Assembly: GCA_964438735.1 (NCBI GenBank)
Contig: CAYTLW010000005.1
Location: forward strand, 58,880 to 122,879
Reading direction: 5' to 3'
DNA length: 64,000 nucleotides
DNA from: CAYTLW01 sp964438735
Lineage (GTDB): Bacteria > Myxococcota_A > UBA9042
A program made the position numbers and the translations under genes. A model generated the notes under the pieces. The model was not told the origin of the DNA. It saw only the letters and a program-made list of their open reading frames with translations, and searched no databases. This document shows, one piece after another, positions 57,131 through 64,000 of the stretch (position 1 is its first letter; each line of letters starts with the position of its first letter).

Positions 57131-57994
57131 CTACTCCTGGCCGATGCCCTCTTCGACGTTCTGCAGTTCGATGAACGCGCCTTCGCCCGCCGGCGAGAAC
57201 TTCACCAGGGGCACGGTGGCCAGCAGGAAAGCGACCTCCGCTTCGGAGCGGCGCCGGGTGTAGGTACGCGTGGACAGGTCGAAGAAGGTGCGCCCGTCGT
57301 CGACGATCTCGCCAGCGTCGTGCACCGCCACCAGGGCGCCGGTGTGCTGGGGATGATCGCGCTCGAATTCGGCGATCAGCTCACCCATATGAGTCACCTT
57401 CTCGGCCACAGTGCGCTCGACGAACTGGGTGCCGATCTTGTCGGTGAGATCCTTGGCCGGCGAGCCGGCGTAGATGTGGTTGGGCAACATATCCCGGGTC
57501 ACCACCGAGCCCACCAGGGCCATGGACCGGGCGCCGACGCTGACGGGCGAGACGATGCAATGACCCACGAGCCAGGCGTCCTTGCCCACGTGCATGTACT
57601 TGTGGGAGTAGAAGCGGCTGCCCTCGACGATGTCGCCGAACTGGATGTGGGTCCACAGCTGGCTCTGGGCGCCGACGCCGACGTTGTCGTCGATGTCGAG
57701 TCCGCCGCTGGAGTCCAGCACGCAATCACCGCCGATCCAGCAGTTGCGGCCGATCTGCAGCGGCAGCTTGCCATGTAGAAAGCCGCGCATGTGGAGCTTG
57801 CTGTAGTCGCCCAGGCGAAACTCCGGCGTCAGAATGCGGGTCTCCCGTCCGATGAAGCTGTAGTCGCCCAGCACCACCCGCTTCGCTGGCCCGCCCTTGC
57901 CGGTGATCACGACGCCAGGCTCGACGACGACGCCCTCGCCGATGATCAGTTCGTCGGCTTCGATTGTGCCCTCGATTCGGGTCTCCCTGGTCAT
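57131..57994 (-). CDS. Left-handed beta-helix acyltransferase
   Basis: A 287-residue hexapeptide-repeat protein. Repeats with I/V-x-G-x-x pattern run from about residue 8 to 190 (TIEADELIIGEGVVVEPGVV, DYSFIGRETRIL, RNCWIGGDCVLDSSGGLDID), ending in the cap motif SVVTRDMLPNHIYAGSPAKD. GGAGAG precedes the ATG, and the stop of the GT2 gene overlaps the start (57991-57994). Such enzymes acetylate or acylate sugars in glycan or polysaccharide synthesis. Partnership with the glycosyltransferase is inferred from the coupling. Confidence 0.85.
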   Translation of the reverse strand: MTRETRIEGTIEADELIIGEGVVVEPGVVITGKGGPAKRVVLGDYSFIGRETRILTPEFRLGDYSKLHMRGFLHGKLPLQIGRNCWIGGDCVLDSSGGLDIDDNVGVGAQSQLWTHIQFGDIVEGSRFYSHKYMHVGKDAWLVGHCIVSPVSVGARSMALVGSVVTRDMLPNHIYAGSPAKDLTDKIGTQFVERTVAEKVTHMGELIAEFERDHPQHTGALVAVHDAGEIVDDGRTFFDLSTRTYTRRRSEAEVAFLLATVPLVKFSPAGEGAFIELQNVEEGIGQE

Positions 57995-59034
57995 GCGCTC
58001 TCTCCATGTGCGGCGGTCGAGGCCGCGCTCTCCGGTCCGGATGACTCTGCATCCGAGCGATTCGCATTGTCGGCTTCGCTGGTCTCGCTCGCCGCCGATC
58101 GTGGCCCTCTGACCCGTTCGGCGACCTGGTATTGCGGCGGTCGAAGCGCGCCGAAGTACAGCCGCCCCAGGTATTCGCCGATCAGGCCCAATGCAAGCAA
58201 CTGTGCACCGCCCAAGGCCGCGATTGAAAAGGCAAGAAATGCGAAACCCGGGACCACCGAACCCCACAACAACCAGTTGGCGATCACGAAGATGGCGATC
58301 GCCGCAGCGAATAGCACCGACAGCAAGCCCAGGTACGAAGCCAGACGCAGTGGGGCGATGCTGAAGCCAAATGCCAGGTTGCCCAGGTGACGAACCAGAC
58401 GCAGCAGCGTGTAGCCCGATCGGCCGGCGGCTCGCGGCTGCTGGCGGGTGGTCACGGCCTGCACCGGCGCCCCGGCCCAGCTCAACAGCACATCCATCGC
58501 CACGTGTGGGTGGCGGTAGCTCGCGAACGCGTCGCGGAATTCCAGCGGGAAGGCGCGAAAAGCGCTCAACTTGTGCGCATCCTCAACGCTCAGAAAGCGC
58601 GCCAGCATTGCCTTGGTCGTGCGCGAACTGAAGTTGCGGAAGAGGCCGAATTGCAGCACCTCGGCGACACCACAGGCCAGGCAGTCACCGTCCCGGGCGG
58701 CGTCGACCAGGGCCGGCACATCGGCCGGGCTGTGCTGCAGGTCCTCGTCCATGGTCACGCAGATCCGACCGCTGGCCTGGCGGATGCCGAGCAGCAAGGC
58801 CGCGTGCTGGCCGACGTTCTTGCGCAGGCGGATCGCGCAGACCTGCGGCAAGCGCTCGGCGAGCTCTCGGGCCACCTGCCAGCTGCCGTCCACAGGTCGG
58901 TCGCAGATCAGCAGCAGCTCCCAACTCCAATCTCGTTCGGCGAACACCGCTGCCAGCTGCTCGGCGAGCGGGGTGATGGTCGCCGCGCCGCCGTAAACGG
59001 GCACCACGACCGAGACATCGGGACGATTGACCAT
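57991..59034 (-). CDS. Family 2 glycosyltransferase with two C-terminal membrane helices
   Basis: A 347-residue protein if started at ATG 59034; ATGs at 59061 and 59097 are in frame. The GT-A domain (about 5-225) has VSVVVPVYGGAATI, the nucleotide-sugar metal motif MDEDLQHSP and the acceptor strand GRSGYTLLRLV. Two membrane helices follow (about 245-265 and 275-300), as in bactoprenol-linked glycosyltransferases of the ArnC/GtrB/DPM1 type. It likely transfers a sugar to undecaprenyl phosphate. Its stop overlaps the acyltransferase start as ATGA. Confidence 0.85.
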   Translation of the reverse strand: MVNRPDVSVVVPVYGGAATITPLAEQLAAVFAERDWSWELLLICDRPVDGSWQVARELAERLPQVCAIRLRKNVGQHAALLLGIRQASGRICVTMDEDLQHSPADVPALVDAARDGDCLACGVAEVLQFGLFRNFSSRTTKAMLARFLSVEDAHKLSAFRAFPLEFRDAFASYRHPHVAMDVLLSWAGAPVQAVTTRQQPRAAGRSGYTLLRLVRHLGNLAFGFSIAPLRLASYLGLLSVLFAAAIAIFVIANWLLWGSVVPGFAFLAFSIAALGGAQLLALGLIGEYLGRLYFGALRPPQYQVAERVRGPRSAASETSEADNANRSDAESSGPESAASTAAHGESA

Positions 59035-59275
59035 GGTCGCTGTCGGGCTCCTCGCATTCATCACCGCCAGCGGAGCGGCTCGACGATGGGTTGCCAACCA
59101 TGCCGCAAAAGATCCATGTGGGTCCGCGATGGCCCCGGTGGCGGCACGAGTTCACCAAGCGTGTACCAGCGTTTGCAGCGTTCGGCCAGTGGACGAGTCG
59201 GCTGATCGAGCCGCTCGAACGGCCTGGCTCCGTCAGCGATTTGCGCAACATCGGCCGGCCGGCGAGACTCGTGGC

Positions 59276-60136
59276 GTGGACGTGCCGACCCCGTTGCTGT
59301 TCGCCATCATCGTCGCCTGGGGCGCCTGTTGGGGGTCGTTCCTCAATGTGGTGATCTATCGCCTGCCCAACAACATGAGCGTCGCCAGCCCGCCGTCTCA
59401 CTGTCCGGCATGCAAGGCGCAGGTGCGCGCCTGGCAGAACATCCCTGTGCTCTCGTGGGCGTTTCTCGGTGGCCGCTGCGCCAACTGTCGGGTGGCGATC
59501 TCGCTGCGCTATCCGGCGGTAGAGATGGTCACCGCTGCGCTGGCATTGGCGGTGGCGATGCCCTGGGTGACCGCCATGGTTCAAGGGGACCTGACGTTCG
59601 CCGAAGCCGGCGGTGGCCTGGTGGCCGAGCACGCCTTTGTATTCGCCCTGATCGCCATCGCCCTGATCGATGCCGACACCTTCATGGTGCCGGATTCCCT
59701 GAGCCTGCCGCTGCCGCTGCTTGGCATTGGCCTGGCGTTCTGGCTCGGCGACGCGCGCGGCGTGTCCTGGCAACAGGCCGCCTCGGGCGCCCTGGCAGGC
59801 GGTGGCGGTCTGCTGGCCGTACAGCTGGGCTACGCCGCGTTGACCGGCCGTGAAGGCCTGGGCACGGGAGACGTCAAGTTGATGGCCGGCCTCGGCGCGT
59901 GGTTGGGCATCCAGGCCTTGCCGCTGGTTCTGCTGGCGGCTGCCATCCAGGGTCTGGCCTTCGCTGGCATCCTCACCGCGGTACAACGACAACGCGTCGT
60001 GGAGGAGCGGGGCCTGGCCAGCATGCGTCATCTTGCCCTGCCTTTCGGCCCCTTCCTGGTCCTGGCTGGTCTGCAGTGGCTGCTGCTCCATCGGCGCCTC
60101 GCCCCCGTGGTCGAGGGCTGGTTCGGGGGAGGCTGA
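59276..60136 (+). CDS. pilD: Prepilin peptidase / N-methyltransferase
   Basis: A 286-residue polytopic protein; the start is taken at GTG 59276 (GTG 59282 is alternative) because the frame upstream shows no signal-like start. CPACKAQVRAWQNIPVLSWA continues into a second CxxC (CANC), forming the zinc site of the methylase domain. Catalytic Asp pairs are in ALIDADTFMVPD and GTGDVKLMAGLG. It processes type IV pilins. It is about 14 kb from the pilB-R block. The histidine kinase gene starts three bases after its stop. Confidence 0.9.
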   Translation: MDVPTPLLFAIIVAWGACWGSFLNVVIYRLPNNMSVASPPSHCPACKAQVRAWQNIPVLSWAFLGGRCANCRVAISLRYPAVEMVTAALALAVAMPWVTAMVQGDLTFAEAGGGLVAEHAFVFALIAIALIDADTFMVPDSLSLPLPLLGIGLAFWLGDARGVSWQQAASGALAGGGGLLAVQLGYAALTGREGLGTGDVKLMAGLGAWLGIQALPLVLLAAAIQGLAFAGILTAVQRQRVVEERGLASMRHLALPFGPFLVLAGLQWLLLHRRLAPVVEGWFGGG

Positions 60137-60139
60137 GCC

Positions 60140-61315
60140 ATGGGGCTGCGGGGCCGAGTCTTCTGGTTGTGGGCCGGACTGCTGACGGCCTGCCTGGCCG
60201 GCCTGGCCTGGGTGGCCGGTGGCCTGCTCAACCAGGCGATGGCCGAAGCTGCCTCCCTGGCCGCCGCCCGGCCCGAGGTGGCTCAGAGGCTGCGCGAAGC
60301 CGTCGCCGCTGCCGAGAACGTCACCTGGTTGGCGGCGGCGGCGTTGCTGGCCCTGGCCCTGGGTTTGATGGTGGCCGTCCTGCGGCCCTGGCTCTTCGGC
60401 CCGTTGCGCTCGCTGGAGCGGCAACTGGAGCGGGATCGCAGCCTGGATTCGCAACAAGGAGATCTGCTGGCGCGGGTCGAGGCCACCCTGATCAGCTACC
60501 GTGCCCGGCTTAGCGCGCAGGCACGCGACCGCGAAGGGCAGCTCGACGTGGTCGACGCCTACCGCGCCACGGCCAGCCAGGCACAGGAGCGCCTCGCCGC
60601 CGCAGATCGGTTGACCATCGCCGGCCAGTTGGCCCTGGGCGCCGCCCACGAGGTCGGCGGCCCGCTGTCCATCGCCGTGGTCTGCATGGACAGCCTCAAG
60701 GGCCTGGCCGACGCCACCGACCCCGAGGCGATGGCCGCCCGCCAGCGCTACAGGGAGCAGGCGCTCGAGGCCCTGGAGCGCGTCGACGGGCTGCTGCGCG
60801 ACCTCAGCGCTTTCGGTCATCCCGAACAACCCGGCACCGACACACCGGCGCCCATCGGCCAACTGCTGGCGCGAATCCTGCGCCTGGGTCGACTGCACAA
60901 GCGATGTCGCTCGGCCACCATCGAACTCGCGGTCGAGCCAGCCGCGGGCACAGCCTGCGCCCGCATCCGCCCGCGGCACCTCGAGCAGGTCATCCTCAAC
61001 CTGCTGATCAACGCCGCCGACGCCACCGAAGGCGCCGGCACCGTGGAGATCGCCGTCCGGGTCGACGCCGGCCGGCTGCACATCGCGGTCCAGGACGACG
61101 GGCCGGGGGTGTCTGAGACGCTGCGACAACAGGTCTTCGCGCCCTTCTTCACCACCAAGGCACAGGGCCATGGATCCGGCCTCGGTCTGGCTGTCAGCCG
61201 GCGTCTCATCGAAGAGGCGGGCGGGCGCCTGGAGTTGTTGACGTCCGGTTCGGAAGGTGCGCGCTTCGAAATCGACCTGCCCGAGGCCCCCCTGGAGGAT
61301 CCCTCCGTGCCGTGA
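60140..61315 (+). CDS. Membrane sensor histidine kinase with atypical H-box
   Basis: A 391-residue kinase with two N-terminal helices (about 7-27 and 70-90) flanking a short periplasmic segment. A coiled linker runs to HisKA with H-box GAAHEVGGPLSIAV, in which the usual HE-x-x-NP Asn is Gly, then HATPase with LINAADATEG, DDGPGVSE and GSGLGLAVSRR. It follows pilD by three bases with GGGGGAGG over the stop. No response regulator lies next to it. Confidence 0.88.
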   Translation: MGLRGRVFWLWAGLLTACLAGLAWVAGGLLNQAMAEAASLAAARPEVAQRLREAVAAAENVTWLAAAALLALALGLMVAVLRPWLFGPLRSLERQLERDRSLDSQQGDLLARVEATLISYRARLSAQARDREGQLDVVDAYRATASQAQERLAAADRLTIAGQLALGAAHEVGGPLSIAVVCMDSLKGLADATDPEAMAARQRYREQALEALERVDGLLRDLSAFGHPEQPGTDTPAPIGQLLARILRLGRLHKRCRSATIELAVEPAAGTACARIRPRHLEQVILNLLINAADATEGAGTVEIAVRVDAGRLHIAVQDDGPGVSETLRQQVFAPFFTTKAQGHGSGLGLAVSRRLIEEAGGRLELLTSGSEGARFEIDLPEAPLEDPSVP

Positions 61316-61371
61316 TTTCGGGGCCTTCTTCATTGACCGCGCACCACTGCTCTGCTACAAGCCCTGGGTCC

Positions 61372-61389
61372 GCCGACCGACGGGTCGGC
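61372..61389. terminator. Stem-loop between histidine kinase and yajC
   Basis: GCCGACC and GGTCGGC form a perfect 7-bp stem with the loop GACG, 56 bases after the kinase stop. TT follows but no T-run. A more AT-rich stretch after it (61389-61436) may hold the yajC promoter, though I could not define the elements. Confidence 0.4.
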
Positions 61390-61496
61390 TTGATGGCGAT
61401 AAATCATCCTGAATTCTGCTGGTTACGGTCGTTTTTCGGCGCCATTGTCAGCGGAATCGGGGCGGTCCCCAGGGGATCGCAGCACAGGAGCGCCAC

Positions 61497-61925
61497 ATGT
61501 GGAACTGGGCACCTGGCCTGATGAACGCGGCACTGCGCCTGGCGCAGGCCGATCCTGTTGCGCCCGGCAGCGCGCCTGTCGCCGAGGCGGCCGGTGCGGC
61601 AGCCAATGGCGCCGCCCAAGGTGCTGGCGGCGGCATGGCCTTCCAGCAGATCCTCATCTTTGTCGCCATCTTCGCGGTATTCTGGCTACTGGTCCTGCGC
61701 CCGCAGCAGAAGAAAGCCAAAGAGCATCGAACCTTCGTCGAGGCTCTGAAGATCGGCTCCCGCGTGGTGACCAACTCCGGCATCTTCGGCAAGGTGACGC
61801 ACATCGACGGCAACGAGGTCAAACTCGAGATCGCCGACAAGGTCGTCATCCGCGTGCTGAAGAACCAGGTCGCAGGACTCGAGGCGAACGCCGATCAGGC
61901 GGTCGCCAACTCAGGCGGACGTTGA
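61497..61925 (+). CDS. yajC: Sec accessory protein YajC
   Basis: A 142-residue protein with AGGAG before the ATG. An unusually long Ala/Pro/Gly-rich N-terminal segment (about 45 residues) precedes a single helix (ILIFVAIFAVFWLLVLRPQQ) and the YajC domain (GSRVVTNSGIFGKVTHIDG). It associates with SecDF in the translocase holo-complex. secD starts 104 bases downstream. Confidence 0.93.
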   Translation: MWNWAPGLMNAALRLAQADPVAPGSAPVAEAAGAAANGAAQGAGGGMAFQQILIFVAIFAVFWLLVLRPQQKKAKEHRTFVEALKIGSRVVTNSGIFGKVTHIDGNEVKLEIADKVVIRVLKNQVAGLEANADQAVANSGGR

Positions 61926-62029
61926 CCGTCCTGGCCATCCGGCCGGGATCGAATACGCCGCAATAGCGGGCGATCGTCGCCTGCGTCCCCAGCCCGGGCC
62001 AACAGCGCGCCCGGGAGAGCGAGTGGCAG

Positions 62030-63835
62030 ATGGAAAAGAAGCGCAATTGGAAGGCATGGTTCGTGATCGTGCTGACGGTAGTCGCCGTCCTGCAGACCGT
62101 ACCGACCTTCGTCGATGACCTGCCGGACTTCTACCGGTCCATCTTCGACCAGCAACTCAGCTACGGACTCGACCTCAAGGGCGGTCTCGAGCTGAAGTAC
62201 ACGGTCGATTACAAGAAGGCGATCAACGACAACACCGGCAAGCTGCGCGACTCCCTGCGCGAGCGCCTGGTGGACGCCCGGGCCAAGAAGGACGGCAAGG
62301 AAGGCGCCACGCTGACCGACCAGGAACGCGTCGACATGGGCAAGAGCTACATCGTCAAGCGGACCGCGTTCAACGCCCTTGAGGTGACCTTCACCGAGCC
62401 GGCCGACGCGGCCCTGCTGGACGAGGAGATGGTCGACACCATCGACCTGCGCTTCGAACTGCGCGCCGAAGACGGCACAGCCACTCTCTTCCTGCCCGAC
62501 AAAGCCGTCGGCGAGATTCGCAATGACATCGTCGAGCAGACGGTCTCCGTCATCCGCAAGCGCGTCGACGCATTCGGCCTGGTCGAGCCCGACGTGCGCC
62601 GCAGCGGCGACGCGGACATCGACGTGCAGCTGCCCGGTCTGAACGAGCGCCAGATGAAGACGGTGCGTGAGAAGATCGGCCAGGCGGCCCTGCTGACCTT
62701 CCGGATGGTGGTGCAGGACGCCAAGGTCTTCGATGACCAGAAGGCGGCACTGGATACGTGGAAGTCGCAGAACGTCGAGAAGGCCAAGACCCTGGAGTGG
62801 CAGGCCAGCCAGCGCGGCGCCTTCCTGAAGAGCCAGCGCAAGTCCGAGATCATGGCCTTCGTCAAGACGCTGACGGTGCCCGACCACGTGATCATCGGCT
62901 ACGAGTACGTCGAGGAGAAGGATCCCATCAGCGGCGAGGTGCAGGCCACCTACTACCGAACCTACAACCTGCAGGGCAACGCCCCGCTCACAGGCGACAA
63001 CCTGACCCGTTCGGCGGTCGGTTATGGCGACAAGGGCGAGCCGGTCGTGAACCTGGAGTTTGACAGCCGCGGCACCCGCATCTTCGGCGACCTGACCGAA
63101 AAGAACGTCGGCAACCTGATGGCCATCCTGCTCGACGGCGACGTCTCCTCGGCGCCGGTCATCCGCGAGCGCATCGGCGGCGGCCGCGCTCAGATCACCC
63201 TCGGCGGTGGTCGCTCCGTCGCCCAGCAGATGGAAGAGGCCCGCGCCCTGGTCACCGTGCTCAACAATGGCGCCTACAAGGCCCCGGTGATCAAGGTCCA
63301 CGACATCGAGGTTGGCCCCTCGCTGGGTCGCGACGCGGTCCGCTCGGGCGTGTTCTCGATCATCCTGGGCTTCCTGTTGGCCTTCGGCTTCATGCTGGTC
63401 TACTACAAGAAGGCCGGACTGGTCGCCAACGTCGCCCTGCTGCTCAACCTCGTGCTGGTGCTGGCCGCCCTGGTCAGCTTCAACGCGGCGCTGACGCTAC
63501 CGGGCATGGCTGGCATCGTGCTCACGGTCGGCATGGCGCTGGACGCCAACGTGCTGATCTTCGAGCGCATACGCGAGGAGTTACGGCACGGTAGATCCGT
63601 GCGCAACGCCCTCGATCTCGGCTATGGCAAGGCCTTCTGGACCATCTTCGATGCCCAGATCACCACCGCCATCGCCGGCGCTGTGCTGATGCAGTACGCC
63701 AGCGGCCCCATGTACGGCTTCGCCGTGACCCTGCTGGTCGGCATTCTCTGCTCGATGTTCACATCGATCTTCGTCACGCGCGTCATCTACAACCACCTGC
63801 TCGACAGCGGCAAGCTCGAAGAGCTGTCGATCTAG
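62030..63835 (+). CDS. secD: Protein translocase subunit SecD
   Basis: A 601-residue protein. The first helix (WKAWFVIVLTVVAVLQTVPT) is followed by the large periplasmic P1 domain containing YGLDLKGGLELKY, then the RND-type helices. Conserved Asp/Arg motif region TVGMALDANVLIFERIREEL is the SecD TM4 signature. It uses the proton gradient to assist export. secF follows 10 bases later, in the standard order. The length is typical. Confidence 0.97.
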   Translation: MEKKRNWKAWFVIVLTVVAVLQTVPTFVDDLPDFYRSIFDQQLSYGLDLKGGLELKYTVDYKKAINDNTGKLRDSLRERLVDARAKKDGKEGATLTDQERVDMGKSYIVKRTAFNALEVTFTEPADAALLDEEMVDTIDLRFELRAEDGTATLFLPDKAVGEIRNDIVEQTVSVIRKRVDAFGLVEPDVRRSGDADIDVQLPGLNERQMKTVREKIGQAALLTFRMVVQDAKVFDDQKAALDTWKSQNVEKAKTLEWQASQRGAFLKSQRKSEIMAFVKTLTVPDHVIIGYEYVEEKDPISGEVQATYYRTYNLQGNAPLTGDNLTRSAVGYGDKGEPVVNLEFDSRGTRIFGDLTEKNVGNLMAILLDGDVSSAPVIRERIGGGRAQITLGGGRSVAQQMEEARALVTVLNNGAYKAPVIKVHDIEVGPSLGRDAVRSGVFSIILGFLLAFGFMLVYYKKAGLVANVALLLNLVLVLAALVSFNAALTLPGMAGIVLTVGMALDANVLIFERIREELRHGRSVRNALDLGYGKAFWTIFDAQITTAIAGAVLMQYASGPMYGFAVTLLVGILCSMFTSIFVTRVIYNHLLDSGKLEELSI

Positions 63836-63845
63836 GGGGAACTCG

Positions 63846-64000
63846 ATGGAATTTATCAAACCAGGCTCTACCTGGGACTTCATCGGCCGGCGGCGCATCT
63901 TCTTTGCGCTCTCTTCCATGGCCGTTCTCACCGCCCTCGTCTTCCTGGCCGTGCTCGGCTTCAACAAGGGCATCGACTTCAAGGGCGGCACCAAGATCGT
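63846..64000 (+). CDS. secF: Protein translocase subunit SecF (partial, 3' end off the right edge)
   Basis: The first 51 codons are present. ATG at 63846 follows GGGGGA. The N-terminus has the first helix (FALSSMAVLTALVFLAVLG) and the start of the periplasmic domain with GIDFKGGTKI, the conserved SecF motif. SecF pairs with SecD. The remainder lies outside the window. Confidence 0.95.
   Translation, partial: MEFIKPGSTWDFIGRRRIFFALSSMAVLTALVFLAVLGFNKGIDFKGGTKI

Noticed and set aside
58685..61333. A minus-strand open frame of 882 codons opposite pilD and the histidine kinase
   Set aside because: The opposite strand has PilD and HATPase motifs; the frame has no recognisable domain.

Overview
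The window is GC-rich, gene-dense chromosome. The best taxonomic guess is a myxobacterium-like (Myxococcota, formerly Deltaproteobacteria) organism. The evidence is cumulative: two secreted proteins with MYXO-CTERM-type tails, MopE-type 'NGxDDDCDGxxDEGF' repeats, two very large Ser/Thr kinase-ATPase fusions, a DUF4388/PATAN protein, a pilB-pilC-pilS-pilR block, many lipoproteins, and an ATP synthase a/c gene group separated from the rest of the synthase. I saw no rRNA, tRNA, CRISPR array, insertion sequence or prophage. Genes lie on both strands, with many 1-4 bp overlaps inside operons and several convergent pairs whose 3' ends overlap.

Layout. 1-5.2 kb: a truncated zinc-ribbon membrane protein, a lipoprotein with C-type lectin and fibrinogen-like domains, and a subtilisin-like protease. 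5.3-8.2 kb: a glutamine amidotransferase, an ILVBL/HACL2-like ThDP enzyme and a hotdog thioesterase. 8.4-14 kb: a lipoprotein, a rhomboid-fold protein that has lost both catalytic residues, an APC permease and a sphingosine-1-phosphate-lyase-like PLP enzyme. 14-21.4 kb: a DUF4920 lipoprotein/PepSY membrane pair, lipoproteins, a giant kinase-ATPase and a GNAT acetyltransferase.

21.6-27.7 kb is a complete 2-oxoglutarate dehydrogenase operon (E1, E2, E3). Its E1 carries an in-frame cyclic-nucleotide-binding domain between the E2-binding N-terminus and the catalytic body. This is the strongest novelty in the window, because it suggests direct cNMP control of a TCA-cycle entry point. 27.8-34.2 kb: an orphan histidine kinase, tadA, a large coiled-coil membrane protein and atpI-atpB-atpE. 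34.3-39.8 kb: a receiver-PATAN-TPR protein followed by tsaD, rsmA and a 5'-nucleotidase with overlapping ends.

39.9-46.3 kb encodes type IV pilus motor, platform and two-component genes; the prepilin peptidase is at 59.3 kb. 46.3-56.1 kb: alanine racemase with a transglutaminase-fold protein, a GH18 glycosidase with a MYXO-CTERM tail, a radical SAM protein and a second giant kinase fused to a STAND ATPase with helical repeats. 56.2-61.3 kb: an NAD(P)-binding protein, a left-handed beta-helix acyltransferase coupled to a glycosyltransferase, pilD and a histidine kinase with an unusual H-box. 61.5 kb to the right edge: yajC-secD-secF, with secF cut off.
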